From Paenibacillus sp. URB8-2 (GTDB lineage Bacteria; Bacillota; Bacilli; Paenibacillales; Paenibacillaceae): DNA of 64,000 bases. Numbering within the stretch: position 1 is the stretch's first letter; every line of letters begins with the position of its first letter. Location: positions 3,348,001-3,412,000 of the forward strand of contig NZ_AP023239.1 of NCBI RefSeq assembly GCF_013393385.1, read 5' to 3'. Of this stretch, positions 9,192-18,330 are shown piece after piece. The position numbers were made by a program, and so were the translations under genes. The notes beneath the pieces were generated by a model, which worked only from the letters and a program-made list of their open reading frames with translations, was not told where the DNA came from and did not search any database.

Positions 9192-9419
9192 TTATCGGCC
9201 AGCCCCTGGCGAAAATGAAATGATTTGACCCGGCGCAAGACCGGGTTCCAGATAACGATGCAGCGGACAGTTCAGCAGCCTTACGATTCTTGCCCTGCCT
9301 TCGTCTAGCGGCTCAACCTGCATGAGAATGCCCTGTACAGTGACTTCAACGTATGAAGGCGGCGCCTGTATCGCTCCCTCCCATACCTGATCAGCGGAAA
9401 TAACGGAATATAGGATCAT
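9192..9419 (-). CDS. ylzJ: YlzJ-like small protein
   Basis: A 75-aa protein of the YlzJ-like family, function unknown. It begins [15 protein letters not shown] and ends in a [13 protein letters not shown] motif, with a predicted all-beta character. Its ATG overlaps the tepA stop (ATGA), so it is coupled to TepA. The same tepA-ylzJ-spoIIIE order is seen in Bacillus. Confidence 0.83.
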   Translation of the reverse strand: MILYSVISADQVWEGAIQAPPSYVEVTVQGILMQVEPLDEGRARIVRLLNCPLHRYLEPGLAPGQIISFSPGAGR

Positions 9420-10189
9420 TGGGTCAATCCTCCCGTATCGGCAGGCACGCCTCTTAGCGAAATCAGCTCGTTCAATTTGGCCATTGCGGTGCCGATTCCG
9501 CCCACTTCGTCCATGAGGCCGAATTTGACGGCATCGTTCCCGCCGACCGCCGTGCCGATGTCCCTGTTGAGTTCTCCCGTCTTAAACATCAGATCCTTGA
9601 AGCAATCCACGGAGATCCGGGAATGAGACGTGACGAACCGTACAACCCGCTCCTGCATTTTCTCCATATACTCAAAAGTCTGCGGAACACCGATGACAAG
9701 GCCATTCATACGGATGGGATGAATCGTCATCGTGGCGCTTTCCGCTATGATCGAATAGCTGGAGGATACAGCGATAGGCACACCGATGCTGTGGCCTCCC
9801 CCCACGACAACCGTTACTGTCGGCTTGGAGATCGAAGCGATCATTTCGGCAATGGCAAGCCCGGCTTCCACATCTCCGCCCACGGTATTCAAAATAATAA
9901 GCACACCCTTGACCGCCTTGCTCTGCTCAGCCGCGACCAACTGGGGGATAATGTGTTCATATTTGGTTGTTTTGTTATGCGGTGGCATGACGATATGCCC
10001 TTCGATCTGACCAATAATCGTCATGCAATAAATCTCCGGTTCGACAGCCGGGGCGGCCGTTTGTCCGAATTCTTTCACCATGCCGATCGCGGCAGCGGCT
10101 TGCTGATTCTCCTGTCCGCCCGGTTCCTCTCCCGCAGGATCCTGCTCTTCATTATAGTTTGATGTCTCGTTAGGTTTATTGCTCTCCAT
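9416..10189 (-). CDS. tepA: ClpP-fold serine protease TepA (translocation-enhancing protein)
   Basis: A cytosolic ClpP/crotonase-fold peptidase of 257 aa. TepA was linked in B. subtilis to protein translocation and signal-peptide degradation. Residues 1-50 are a Gln/Glu-rich variable tail; the core starts at [13 protein letters not shown]. The likely nucleophile Ser is in [13 protein letters not shown], and the general base His in [10 protein letters not shown]. An oxyanion-type loop is [16 protein letters not shown]. The start at 10189 (MESNKP) has AAAGGGAG upstream; the frame opens nine codons earlier without one. Confidence 0.88.
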   Translation of the reverse strand: MESNKPNETSNYNEEQDPAGEEPGGQENQQAAAAIGMVKEFGQTAAPAVEPEIYCMTIIGQIEGHIVMPPHNKTTKYEHIIPQLVAAEQSKAVKGVLIILNTVGGDVEAGLAIAEMIASISKPTVTVVVGGGHSIGVPIAVSSSYSIIAESATMTIHPIRMNGLVIGVPQTFEYMEKMQERVVRFVTSHSRISVDCFKDLMFKTGELNRDIGTAVGGNDAVKFGLMDEVGGIGTAMAKLNELISLRGVPADTGGLTQ

Positions 10190-10280
10190 GCTCAGCGCTC
10201 CCTTTTTCGCCTGCACTCCAGCTCTGCAGCAAGCGTATGGTAATAAATCACCCGGTTAGTATGACTAAACGCACCCTGGC

Positions 10281-10310
10281 ATTATACAGCCACCCATGAA
10301 AGCATGAAGC
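10281..10310 (-). promoter_or_regulatory. Possible sigma-A promoter for tepA
   Basis: A perfect TATAAT at 10286-10281 on the minus strand, about 90 bp before tepA and downstream of the rnjB terminator. The best -35 candidate (TTGCTT) would need a 20-nt spacer, so this is weak. The rest of this gap shows nothing else. Confidence 0.4.
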
Positions 10311-10324
10311 AAGTCCGAAAAATG

Positions 10325-10382
10325 CAAAAAAGCCCCTCTCCGCCGGAAACCGTCCAATATTTCCGGCAAGAGAGAGGCTTTA
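10325..10382 (-). terminator. Strong Rho-independent terminator after rnjB
   Basis: A near-perfect long stem on the minus strand, AAAGCCTCTC..GCCGGAAA with TTTCCGGC..GAGAGGGGCTTT, followed by a T-run. It lies 28 bp after the rnjB stop and separates RNase J from tepA. Confidence 0.9.
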
Positions 10383-10409
10383 TGGAGTTCAACTTCAATT
10401 TACAATTAA

Positions 10410-12089
10410 TTACACTTCCATGATGATCGGCAGGATCATCGGTCTGCGGCGGGTTTGCTCATACAGGAAGCGTCCGAGCGCATCCTTGACGCTAGTCTTG
10501 AGCGATGCCCATTCGTTGACCTTCTCGCTCATCAGACGCTGCAGCGTGCTTGAAACAATCCGGTTGGCTTCGTCAAGCAGACCTTCCGATTCACGGACAT
10601 ACACGAAGCCGCGCGAAATAATGTCAGGTCCCGAGACAATGGCTCCATTCTGCTTGCTCAGCGTAACGACGACAACGAGAATGCCGTCCTGCGACAGCAG
10701 CTTGCGGTCGCGAAGAACGATATTGCCTACATCGCCGACGCCAAGTCCGTCGATCAGCACATTGCCGGAAGTAACCTTTCCGGCTTTGCGGGCCGAACCG
10801 CCCAGAATCTCAACGACTTCGCCAAGCTCGGTGATGAAGATGTTGTCCGGGTCGACGCCAACGGATTGCGCCAGCAAAGCGTGTCTGCGCTGCATGCGGT
10901 ACTCCCCGTGAATCGGAATGAAGAATTTCGGCTTCATCAGGTTGAGCATCAGCTTGAGCTCTTCCTGGCTGCCGTGTCCCGATACGTGCACTCCGGAATT
11001 CGAACCGCTATAAATGACGTCCGCTCCAAGACGGAACAGCTCATCTATCGTGCGGCCGATGTACTTCTCATTGCCGGGCACCGGCGTTGCCGCGATGATA
11101 ACGGTGTCGCCAGGAAGAATGTCCACTTTGCGGTGGCTGGAACGCGCCATCCGTGTCAACGCCGACATCGGTTCGCCTTGGCTACCCGTGCAGAGAACGA
11201 CTACCCGGTTGGCCGCCATCCGGTTCATTTCTTCCGGCTCAATCAGCATGCCGTCGGGCAGATTCAGATAACCGAGCTCGGAAGCGATGGATACGACGTT
11301 AACCATGCTGCGGCCGATTACGGTGATTTTGCGTCCCGTCTGTTCAGCAGCGTTGACGACCTGCTGAATACGGTGCACATTGGATGCAAATGTCGCTACC
11401 ACCACGCGCTGTTCGGCTTTGCGGAAAATATCCTCAAGTACAATCCCGACATTTTTCTCCGATGGAGTAAAGCCCGGTTTCTCGGCGTTGGTGCTGTCGG
11501 ACAAGAGCGCGAGAACGCCCCGTTGCCCGATTTCAGCCATCCGGTGCAGATTCGCGAATTGACCATTGACTGGGGTATGGTCAAACTTGAAGTCGCCCGT
11601 ATGAACCACGTTTCCTTCCGGGGTCTCGATGCATACGCCGACAGAGTCGGGAATGCTGTGGTTGGTTCTGAAGAAAGTAACGACCAGCGAGCTGCCCAGC
11701 TTGATCTCCGAATCTTCGTTGATCAGAATGCGCTTCGTTTCGCCGAGCAGGTTCGCTTCTTTCAGCTTATTCTCCACCAGACCGAGCGTCAGCTTCGTTC
11801 CGTACACCGGAACGTTCAAATGCTTGAGGACATATGGCAATCCGCCGATATGGTCCTCGTGGCCGTGCGTAAGCACAATGCCTCTTACCTTGTCGCGATT
11901 CTCCGTCAAATAGGAAATATCAGGAATAACGATATCAATACCGAGCATATCCTCTTCAGGGAACTTCAGTCCCGAGTCAACGACCACAATGTCGTTGCCG
12001 TATTGTACCACGTACATGTTCTTCCCGATTTCCCCGACTCCGCCCAATGCGAAAATCATCAGTTTATCGTTGTTGTTTTTTTTGGACAA
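10410..12089 (-). CDS. rnjB: Ribonuclease J (RnjB position)
   Basis: A metallo-beta-lactamase/beta-CASP ribonuclease of 559 aa with endo- and 5'-exonuclease roles in RNA decay and maturation. The zinc motif THGHEDHIGG is near residue 75. Further ligand motifs are HTGDFKFDH and the C-terminal SGHGSQEELK and IPIHGEYR segments. The start is TTG at 12089 (MSKKNNNDK), 10 bases after GGAGGG. Its place after dapA matches B. subtilis rnjB (ymfA), so RNase J2 is the positional call. J1 versus J2 cannot be settled from this window. A promoter and a long structured leader lie upstream. Confidence 0.92.
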   Translation of the reverse strand: MSKKNNNDKLMIFALGGVGEIGKNMYVVQYGNDIVVVDSGLKFPEEDMLGIDIVIPDISYLTENRDKVRGIVLTHGHEDHIGGLPYVLKHLNVPVYGTKLTLGLVENKLKEANLLGETKRILINEDSEIKLGSSLVVTFFRTNHSIPDSVGVCIETPEGNVVHTGDFKFDHTPVNGQFANLHRMAEIGQRGVLALLSDSTNAEKPGFTPSEKNVGIVLEDIFRKAEQRVVVATFASNVHRIQQVVNAAEQTGRKITVIGRSMVNVVSIASELGYLNLPDGMLIEPEEMNRMAANRVVVLCTGSQGEPMSALTRMARSSHRKVDILPGDTVIIAATPVPGNEKYIGRTIDELFRLGADVIYSGSNSGVHVSGHGSQEELKLMLNLMKPKFFIPIHGEYRMQRRHALLAQSVGVDPDNIFITELGEVVEILGGSARKAGKVTSGNVLIDGLGVGDVGNIVLRDRKLLSQDGILVVVVTLSKQNGAIVSGPDIISRGFVYVRESEGLLDEANRIVSSTLQRLMSEKVNEWASLKTSVKDALGRFLYEQTRRRPMILPIIMEV

Positions 12090-12449
12090 ATGAATCTAAC
12101 CCTCCTATTAATGTTGGACGTCATATGTTATTTAAATCAAGAACTTCAATTCTTTAGCGGCACTGAACATATTCAAAAAGCAGAAAATCCCCCCGCTAAG
12201 AAGACAAAGGGCGTAAAGGCGCAGAAAATAACCCTAATGAGAGCTTCCCGCCCGCGGGTAGCACATTCCTGTAAGCGAAACAATGCCGTCAAACGTTCAG
12301 CCGCGCCCCTCGCGGGTAACGCCTTTATCGATAAAGCACATCCAGATCTGGAAAAATAACCCCATGGCTTCAGACAGACCTTTAGTGCCAACCATGACGG
12401 AAGAAATTGCCGCATATTCAATTTTAACCGCACCCAGTCACTTAACAAC
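12090..12449 (-). promoter_or_regulatory. Long structured 5' leader of rnjB
   Basis: About 350 nt of non-coding DNA lies between the rnjB promoter and start codon. The leader contains an 8-bp long-range pairing, TAAAGGCG (12327-12320) with CGCCTTTA (12221-12214). The enclosed part is GC-rich with two copies of TACCCGCG and the self-complementary CCCGCGGG. The only frame of size inside it (12472-12173) has no ribosome site or recognisable protein. By analogy with RNase E, whose leader mediates autoregulation, this may be a target of RNase J; that is inference. Confidence 0.5.
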
Positions 12450-12479
12450 ATTATACATGATATTTTTGTCAAAAGACAA
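12450..12479 (-). promoter_or_regulatory. Sigma-A promoter for rnjB
   Basis: Minus strand TTGTCT at 12479-12474, an 18-nt spacer, then TATAAT at 12455-12450. It lies just past the dapA terminator and 361 bp before the rnjB start, implying a long leader. Confidence 0.7.
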
Positions 12480-12550
12480 GTCGCGGGTTTAGATAACCGT
12501 ATTCTTTCCGCAAAACCGGGGCATTATTTCAGGCCGGCTAAAAAACAATA

Positions 12551-12583
12551 CAAAAAACCGGCGCTCATCACGAGAACCGGTTC
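12551..12583 (-). terminator. Rho-independent terminator after dapA
   Basis: Stem AACCGG/CCGGTT on the minus strand with an inner CTC/GAG pairing, followed by TTTTTTG. It is 29 bp after the dapA stop. Confidence 0.85.
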
Positions 12584-12611
12584 AATATAGCCTAACAGAA
12601 TACTCCAATTT

Positions 12612-13487
12612 CTATAGTACCAACTTTCTGATAAATTCCGCTTCCGCCTCATTCGGCGGGGTCAAGGGAAGTCTGACGGAACCCACTTTGATCCCCCGTA
12701 GCTCCAGCGCGTATTTGACGGCGGACGGATTCGGGAGCGGCTGCGGACATTCAAACAATCCCTTAAAAATCGGGAGCAGTTCCCGGTGGTACTGACCGGC
12801 GAGATGTACGTTACCCGAGAGATAAGCGGAGATCATATCCGCCATTCTTGTGCCCTCGAGATGGCTTGCCACACTTATAATCCCGTGCCCTCCGACAGCC
12901 AAAGCCGGCAGAGCCGAAGCGTCGTCTCCGGAGTAGACATGGAAATCATCCGGACAACCAGCCGCGATCAAGGCGACCTGATCAAGAGACGCGCATTCCT
13001 TCGTAGCAACGATATTCGGAATTTCCGCCAGCCTGATCGTTGTATTCGCGCTCATACAAATTCCGGTTCGGCTCGGAACGTTGTACAAAATGAGGGGGAG
13101 CTTGGTCTCGGCGGCGATCGCCGAGAAATGGAGGTAAAGTCCCTCCTGGTTTGGCTTGTTGTAATAAGGGACGACCAGCAGCGCGCCGTCGACGCCGATT
13201 TTCTCCGCTTTTTGTGTCAGTTCGATCGAGTGCTTAGTGTTATAGGAGCCAGTTCCTGCAATGACCTTGCAGCGTCCGGCGGCTTTTTCAAGAACAAAGG
13301 AAAACATTTGCAGCTTCTCTTCATCGCTCAGTGTAGGCGACTCTCCCGTTGTTCCACAGACGACGAGCCCCTCCGACTTCTGCTCTTCAATCAGGTAGTC
13401 GACCAGGCGCGAAGCGGCCTCCCAGTCGATCTCCCCCTCCTTGTCATAAGGAGTTACCATGGCTGTTATTAGTCTTCCGAAATCCAC
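12612..13487 (-). CDS. dapA: 4-hydroxy-tetrahydrodipicolinate synthase
   Basis: Condenses pyruvate with aspartate semialdehyde, the first committed step to diaminopimelate, lysine and dipicolinate. 291 aa, the usual length. Visible are the TTGESPTLSDEEK substrate loop (near residue 45), the Tyr of ILYNVPSRTG (near 134) and the Schiff-base Lys in IVATKECAS (near 162). It follows dapG by 14 bp and the set ends at a terminator. Dipicolinate made by DpaAB uses its product, which explains the neighbourhood. Confidence 0.95.
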   Translation of the reverse strand: MDFGRLITAMVTPYDKEGEIDWEAASRLVDYLIEEQKSEGLVVCGTTGESPTLSDEEKLQMFSFVLEKAAGRCKVIAGTGSYNTKHSIELTQKAEKIGVDGALLVVPYYNKPNQEGLYLHFSAIAAETKLPLILYNVPSRTGICMSANTTIRLAEIPNIVATKECASLDQVALIAAGCPDDFHVYSGDDASALPALAVGGHGIISVASHLEGTRMADMISAYLSGNVHLAGQYHRELLPIFKGLFECPQPLPNPSAVKYALELRGIKVGSVRLPLTPPNEAEAEFIRKLVL

Positions 13488-13501
13488 CTATATTCCTCCT
13501 G

Positions 13502-14722
13502 TTAACGGTGTAATTCAAACTTGGAATGCAGCGCGCGAAGCGATTGCACCATATCTTCCTTCTTAACCAGTACCCAGATCGTTGTGTTGGAGTCAGCGGA
13601 TTGCAGGATTTGAATGTTATGAACGCTGAGTGCCTCCACGATGCGGGCCATGATCCCCGGAACGCCATTGATACCGCCACCGATTACGGATACCTTGACG
13701 CAGCCGGAAAGGCTCTTTGGACGAAGTCCGATTTCTTGAAGCGCCGCTATTGCTTTTTCCGAATGATTGTCAAAAACAGTATAGACGGCGCTGGTCGGCG
13801 TAACATTAATAAAGTCTACACTGATGCCCGCATCTGCCATACTCTTGAATATTTGCAGCTGTACGCCGGTTCCGTTGCCGTCCGGGCAGTCCACGGAAAT
13901 TTGTGTGATATTGCTGACATAGGCGATGCCGGTAACGAATCGGTCGACAATTCCCGCCTGGACATCCTGAAAGCCTTCCGGATGCGTGACTAGTGTGCCT
14001 TCATTCTCCGAAAAGGTGGAGCGGACGCGGACCGGAATCTGCGCCTGCATAGCGATTTCCACAGCACGGGGATGTATAACCTTGGCTCCCTGATAAGCCA
14101 TGTTGCAAATCTCGGTATAGCTGACATAAGTCAGCGGCTTCGCATCCTCGACGATGCGGGGATCGGCGGTCAGAATGCCGTTGACATCCGTATAGATGTC
14201 GACCATATCCGCCCGAAGCGCCGCTCCGAGCGCCGTTGCCGACGTGTCGCTCCCTCCCCGCCCCAGCGTAGTGAAGTCCCCATCTTCCGTCTGACCCTGA
14301 AATCCGGTTACGATGACTACCTTCTGCGCGCGCAGCTCACGCAGAATCCGTTCCGGACGGACATCCAGGATTCGCGCGTTGCCGTAGCTGCTATCCGTCA
14401 GGAACCCCGCCTGGGCCCCTGTAAGGACTGTCGAAGGAATGCCTTCTCCTTCCAGCAGGCTGCACAGGGTGGTAGCCGAAATAATTTCACCGCAGCACAG
14501 CAGTAAATCCTTTTCGCGCTGAGGGAGAGCGTCGCCGTTCTGGGAGACCCAGTCCAGCAGCGTATCCGTCGCATAGGGCTCCCCCTTGCGGCCCATAGCC
14601 GAGACTACGATGACCAGGCTGTATCCGCGTTCAAGCTCCCGTTTGACATGGCGGATTACATGTTCCCTGGCCTGCGGGGTGGAAAGCGAGGTCCCGCCGA
14701 ATTTTTGTATCAAAATGCCCAT
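13502..14722 (-). CDS. dapG: Aspartate kinase I (DapG type)
   Basis: Phosphorylates aspartate at the entry to the lysine/DAP/threonine pathway. About 406 aa. The kinase domain begins IQKFGGTSLSTPQAR and carries TGFQGQTEDGDFTTLGRGGSD; two ACT domains occupy the last 150 residues (VSVIGGGINGVPG). The start at 14722 has GGGGGAATTAAG directly upstream; the frame opens five codons earlier. In B. subtilis DapG is the DAP-sensitive isoenzyme of this cluster. No lysine riboswitch is seen upstream. Confidence 0.92.
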   Translation of the reverse strand: MGILIQKFGGTSLSTPQAREHVIRHVKRELERGYSLVIVVSAMGRKGEPYATDTLLDWVSQNGDALPQREKDLLLCCGEIISATTLCSLLEGEGIPSTVLTGAQAGFLTDSSYGNARILDVRPERILRELRAQKVVIVTGFQGQTEDGDFTTLGRGGSDTSATALGAALRADMVDIYTDVNGILTADPRIVEDAKPLTYVSYTEICNMAYQGAKVIHPRAVEIAMQAQIPVRVRSTFSENEGTLVTHPEGFQDVQAGIVDRFVTGIAYVSNITQISVDCPDGNGTGVQLQIFKSMADAGISVDFINVTPTSAVYTVFDNHSEKAIAALQEIGLRPKSLSGCVKVSVIGGGINGVPGIMARIVEALSVHNIQILQSADSNTTIWVLVKKEDMVQSLRALHSKFELHR

Positions 14723-14737
14723 TCTTAATTCCCCCAT

Positions 14738-14922
14738 TAGTTAACGACAGGCTGCACTATTTCTCAAGAAGAATCCCGGGCACTGCCGGAACTTCGTTCA
14801 AAAATTTAGGGAATAAACACGATTGTACCGCCCTCATGCGGAGGACGGCAGCGGTTTAGCCTATTTATGTTCCGAAGCTGCTTACGTATCAACAAGTTGT
14901 CGTCATCTGATGCGTATGCAGC
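14738..14922 (-). other. dpaB-dapG gap where asd would be expected
   Basis: Only 185 bp separate dpaB from dapG, with no coding potential. In B. subtilis asd (aspartate semialdehyde dehydrogenase, about 1 kb) sits here. The gap holds a degenerate copy of the family P hairpin (14827-14860, stem CCGTCCTC/GAGGGCGG on the minus strand) and no clear promoter. Confidence 0.6.
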
Positions 14923-15519
14923 TTATGCTGAATGAAACCGTTCGATAATCATCGGCTGCAGCTGGGAGCCTTGAAGCGCCGCATAGCAGGCCTCCGGTAT
15001 AAGTTCCATACGGGCTACCAATGAATTCGGCTTCTGCACGGGATTATCCTGGCCGAAGGGAACAAAATAAATATTTTTGGTTACCAGGAGCTTCGCAATA
15101 TTCGCCGCGTTCAAGCCGAGTCCGTCATTGGTCGAAATGGCCAGAACGAGCGGCCGGCCGTTGCGCATTTGAGATTTGGCCGCCATCAGAACCGGTCCGT
15201 CCGTCATAGCGTTGGCCAACTTGCTGGTGGTATTGCCTGTGCAGGGTGCTATCGTCAGCACATCCAGCAGCTTCGATGGACCCAGCGGTTCCGCTTCAAC
15301 AATTGTAGAAATGATATCATTACCCGTTATATCTTTCAACTGTTTTAGCCAATTTTCCGATGTGCCGAACCGGGTGTCCGTTCCAAGCACCGTCGCGGAT
15401 ACGATGGGCACCACGTTTGCCCCCCCTTCGACAAAACGCTTGATCTGGGGCATCACCTCCGCAAAGGTGCAGTGGGAACCGGTGATTGCATAGCCTACCG
15501 TTATTCCTTGCCAGTTCAT
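14923..15519 (-). CDS. dpaB: Dipicolinate synthase subunit B (flavoprotein)
   Basis: The small subunit of dipicolinic acid synthase, made in the mother cell during sporulation (SpoVFB). It is 198 aa with a flavoprotein (UbiX/Dfp-like) fold: GYAITGSHCTFAEV at the N-terminus and the TIAPCTGNTTSKLANAMTDG loop near residue 90. Its ATG overlaps the dpaA stop (ATGA), which suits a 1:1 complex. Confidence 0.93.
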   Translation of the reverse strand: MNWQGITVGYAITGSHCTFAEVMPQIKRFVEGGANVVPIVSATVLGTDTRFGTSENWLKQLKDITGNDIISTIVEAEPLGPSKLLDVLTIAPCTGNTTSKLANAMTDGPVLMAAKSQMRNGRPLVLAISTNDGLGLNAANIAKLLVTKNIYFVPFGQDNPVQKPNSLVARMELIPEACYAALQGSQLQPMIIERFHSA

Positions 15520-16415
15520 TGTTTATCCCCCTTCACCAAAATCCGTTCCGAAATCGACTGCAGCAGCGCGCCCGCCATAATCATTCCCGCGCTTTTGGGA
15601 GCGACGATTCCCGGCAGCCCCGGTGCCAGCATTGCCTTAATACCCCGTTTTTCCGCGTAGCGAAAATCCACTCCGCCGGGCGCTGAAGCCAAATCGACAA
15701 TGCAGGTGTGCCGGGACATCCGCGAAAGCACCTTTGCGGTAAGAATAAGGCTCGGTATCGTATTGAAAATATAATCGACGTCCATTACATGCTCCAAAAG
15801 CTGATCCGTCAAAAACGGACTCCAGCCCATAACCTCCGCCCGGGCGAAATGATCCTGCTTCCTGACGCCCATCGTAACATTAGCGCCAAGACCTTGAAGG
15901 CTCTTAGCCATCGTAAACCCGGTCCTGCCCATACCGAGCACCATCGCCCTGGAGCCGTGAATAGTAAAATCGGTATTCTGAATGGCCATAACGAGCGCGC
16001 CTTCGGCGGTTGGGATCGAGTTGTAAATGGCGACGTCATCGCGGTCCAGAAGCTCCACTAGCTCCAGTCCGCGCTGCGCGCACAGCCTCTTCAAATATTC
16101 TTTAGCCATGCCTGTATAAACCGTGCAGTGCCCTGGCAGCGCCTCAATATGTTCCGCCAGAAGCTGCAGCGGCTCCGTTGAGTACTTTGCGCTGATATTC
16201 CCTTCGTCGTCGCAGCCGACGGTCGGCAGCACAAGAACGTCTGCACCACCCAGAAGATCGGCGGACATTTCCCCCAGGCTAACCCCTTCGGTAGGGGAAT
16301 CCCATTTATCAAATCCGGCAGCGCTCACCGTCGCATCCATTTCCACACATTTGCGAATGACTTCAATTTGTCTTGCGTCCCCGCCCAGGAACACGATCCT
16401 GACGCCAGTCAGCAT
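15516..16415 (-). CDS. dpaA: Dipicolinate synthase subunit A
   Basis: The dehydrogenase-like subunit of dipicolinic acid synthase (SpoVFA), 299 aa. Visible are FLGGDARQIEVIRK at the start, the conserved DRDDVAIYNSIPTAEG segment, a Rossmann motif VLGMGRTGFTMAKSL near residue 155, and the family-typical LAPGLPGIVAPKSAG near the C-terminus. The start at 16415 is preceded by AGGAG; the frame opens 26 codons further up without support. A sigma-K-like promoter precedes it. Confidence 0.93.
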   Translation of the reverse strand: MLTGVRIVFLGGDARQIEVIRKCVEMDATVSAAGFDKWDSPTEGVSLGEMSADLLGGADVLVLPTVGCDDEGNISAKYSTEPLQLLAEHIEALPGHCTVYTGMAKEYLKRLCAQRGLELVELLDRDDVAIYNSIPTAEGALVMAIQNTDFTIHGSRAMVLGMGRTGFTMAKSLQGLGANVTMGVRKQDHFARAEVMGWSPFLTDQLLEHVMDVDYIFNTIPSLILTAKVLSRMSRHTCIVDLASAPGGVDFRYAEKRGIKAMLAPGLPGIVAPKSAGMIMAGALLQSISERILVKGDKQ

Positions 16416-16457
16416 AGGGATGACGCTCCTTTCAACATTACACTGTCGACTATAAGG

Positions 16458-16486
16458 CATCTTATGCGGGCAAACGCGGATGGGTG
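16458..16486 (-). promoter_or_regulatory. Possible sigma-K promoter for dpaAB
   Basis: Minus strand CACC (mACm-type -35), a 16-nt spacer, then CATAAGATG, one base off the sigma-K -10 consensus CATAnnnTA. It sits between the dut terminator and the dpaA start. Dipicolinate synthase is a sigma-K gene in B. subtilis, which supports it. Confidence 0.5.
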
Positions 16487-16490
16487 AAAG

Positions 16491-16539
16491 CAAAAAAAGA
16501 GCCTGCGCTGGCCGTATAAACGGCCTTCCCGCAAGCTCT
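16491..16539 (-). terminator. Strong Rho-independent terminator after dut
   Basis: Minus strand AGAGC.TGCG....GGCCGT and ACGGCC.GCGCA.GCTCT form a long, nearly complete stem with a 4-nt AT loop, followed by seven Ts. It isolates dpaA from vegetative transcription of mlpA-dut. Confidence 0.92.
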
Positions 16540-16559
16540 ATAACTATAAGGTTATGTAT

Positions 16560-17006
16560 CTATCTCCCGGTATGGCCGAAGCCTCCCGCTCCCCGCTCGG
16601 TGTCTGTCAGTTCTTCCACTTCCACCATCGTTACGGACGGTACCGCCTGGAAGACCATTTGGGCAATCCGCTCATTTCGGGCGATGACAAAGGGCTCCTG
16701 GCCCAGATTGATGAGCAGCACCTTGATCTCCCCACGGTAATCGGCGTCGATTGTGCCCGGCGTGTTCAGGCAGGTGATGCCGTGCTTCAGCGCCAGTCCG
16801 CTGCGCGGACGAATCTGCGCCTCCAGCCCGTCCGGCATGGCGAGCGCGATTCCCGTGGGAACAAGCGCCCGCGCCCCGGGCTCAAGCGTCAAATCGCTGC
16901 TGACAGCGGCGAAAAGATCGTAGCCCGAGGCCTGCTCCGACATTTTGCGGGGAAGATTTACATCCTCATTGCCCTGAAGCTTGAGAATTTGTACGTAGTA
17001 AGACAA
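16560..17006 (-). CDS. dut: dUTP diphosphatase (trimeric dUTPase)
   Basis: Hydrolyses dUTP to dUMP and pyrophosphate. About 148 aa. The conserved motifs are present in order: [41 protein letters not shown] and the C-terminal arm [11 protein letters not shown]. The start is taken as TTG at 17006, six bases after AGGAGAG; an ATG six bases before it overlaps the ribosome site. The first 40 bp overlap the end of mlpA, so the two are probably cotranscribed. Confidence 0.92.
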   Translation of the reverse strand: MSYYVQILKLQGNEDVNLPRKMSEQASGYDLFAAVSSDLTLEPGARALVPTGIALAMPDGLEAQIRPRSGLALKHGITCLNTPGTIDADYRGEIKVLLINLGQEPFVIARNERIAQMVFQAVPSVTMVEVEELTDTERGAGGFGHTGR

Positions 17007-18249
17007 GATCATCTCTCCTAACATTGGCTATAGCTTTATCGGAAGACCCGACCATCGCCGCCGCAAGCGGCTCGGCGAACATCCGATCAAGAACCTTATT
17101 AACATCATCCATCGTGACTTTCTGAATCTTGGCTATCATTTCGTCCAGCGTGATATGCCGGCCAAGCATTAATTCGTTCTTTCCAAGCCGGTTCATCCGG
17201 CTGCTTGTGCTTTCCAGGCTAAGGATCAGACTGCCTTTGAGCTGTTCCTTGCCCTTGTGGATCTCATCTTCGTCCATTCCCTTGACGGCAAGCTCATACA
17301 GCATTTCTTTGGTCAGTTCCATTACGTCCTTTGTCTGCTTAGGAGCAGTTCCGGCATAAACGGTAAACAAGCCGCTGTCCGCCTGCGAGCTGTGATAGGA
17401 ATATACGGAGTAGGCCAGTCCGCGTTTTTCACGGATTTCCTGGAACAACCGTGAGCTCATGCCGCCGCCGACGGCGTTATTGATCAGCACCATTGCATAC
17501 TGCAGCGGATCGTCATTAGCACAGCCGGGCAGAGACAGGCAAATGTGGTTCTGCTCCGTTTTTTTGCGCCGGAACAATAAATCCCCATGGAAATCGGGCG
17601 GGTCCAGCGGACCAGCGTCGCCGTGATCGGCAAACGATCCGAAATACCGCTCCAGCAAATCGCCCACGCTGTCGTCGAAATTGCCGGCAAGGCTGATCAC
17701 CGTATTCTCGATCGTATATTTTTTCTTCATATAGGCCCTTAGATCATCCGGGGTCATGGCTTCCAGCCGTTCCTTGAGTCCAAGAATGGAGTAGGCTAGC
17801 GGATGACTGCCGTAGGCGGCCATCGACATCAGATCATGCACAAGATCGTCCGGTGTATCTTCGTACATGGAGATTTCCTCAAGAATGACGTTCTTTTCTT
17901 TTGCCAATTCCTCCGCATCCATCTTCGAACGGAAGAACATGTCGGCCAGCACATCGACGGCGATCGGCAGATGCTCATCCAGCACTTTAGCGTAATAACA
18001 GGTGTATTCTTTCGAGGTGAACGCATTGACATTCCCGCCGATGGAGTCGAACCGCTCCGCGATAGCCTTTGCGTCGAACCGGTCGGTACCCTTGAACAGC
18101 ATATGTTCGATAAAATGGGAAATCCCGTTGTTCTCCTGCGTTTCGTTCCTGGAACCCGTCTTTACCCAGATTCCGAAGGAAACGGACCGGCCTGTCGGGA
18201 TTTTCTCCATGACTACCCGCAACCCGTTTGATAATACCATTTTTTCCAC
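16966..18249 (-). CDS. mlpA: M16 zinc peptidase (MlpA/YmxG type)
   Basis: A processing-peptidase-like M16 protease of 427 aa. The zinc motif HFIEH is near residue 45, and the downstream Glu ligand lies in [13 protein letters not shown] near residue 123. The C-terminal domain has the [21 protein letters not shown] element. The start is GTG at 18249. In B. subtilis mlpA (ymxG) lies between ylxY and the dpa cluster. This is the third M16 protein in the window and, with ymfH, the second predicted to be active. Confidence 0.9.
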   Translation of the reverse strand: MEKMVLSNGLRVVMEKIPTGRSVSFGIWVKTGSRNETQENNGISHFIEHMLFKGTDRFDAKAIAERFDSIGGNVNAFTSKEYTCYYAKVLDEHLPIAVDVLADMFFRSKMDAEELAKEKNVILEEISMYEDTPDDLVHDLMSMAAYGSHPLAYSILGLKERLEAMTPDDLRAYMKKKYTIENTVISLAGNFDDSVGDLLERYFGSFADHGDAGPLDPPDFHGDLLFRRKKTEQNHICLSLPGCANDDPLQYAMVLINNAVGGGMSSRLFQEIREKRGLAYSVYSYHSSQADSGLFTVYAGTAPKQTKDVMELTKEMLYELAVKGMDEDEIHKGKEQLKGSLILSLESTSSRMNRLGKNELMLGRHITLDEMIAKIQKVTMDDVNKVLDRMFAEPLAAAMVGSSDKAIANVRRDDLVLLRTNSQASGQ

Positions 18250-18330
18250 GTAAAAAGTCCTCCTGCCCTAGCCTTTCGTTTGCCATTTCTATTTACCTGG
18301 GCGCCTTATATCCTAACAGAAACGGGAGCT

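Noticed and set aside
10866..12359. Long plus-strand open frame of 497 codons opposite rnjB
   Set aside because: It is the antisense of RNase J and its leader, with low-complexity His/Arg/Asn-rich translation, no ribosome site and no family motif.
12173..12472. Minus-strand 99-codon frame in the rnjB leader
   Set aside because: Its ATG overlaps the promoter region, no ribosome site is present, and the Arg/Leu/Cys-rich translation resembles no family. The structured leader explains the space better.
14723..14922. Lysine riboswitch before dapG
   Set aside because: The gap is 200 bp or less, and I see no lysine-element conserved core; the only clear hairpin resembles the family P repeat.
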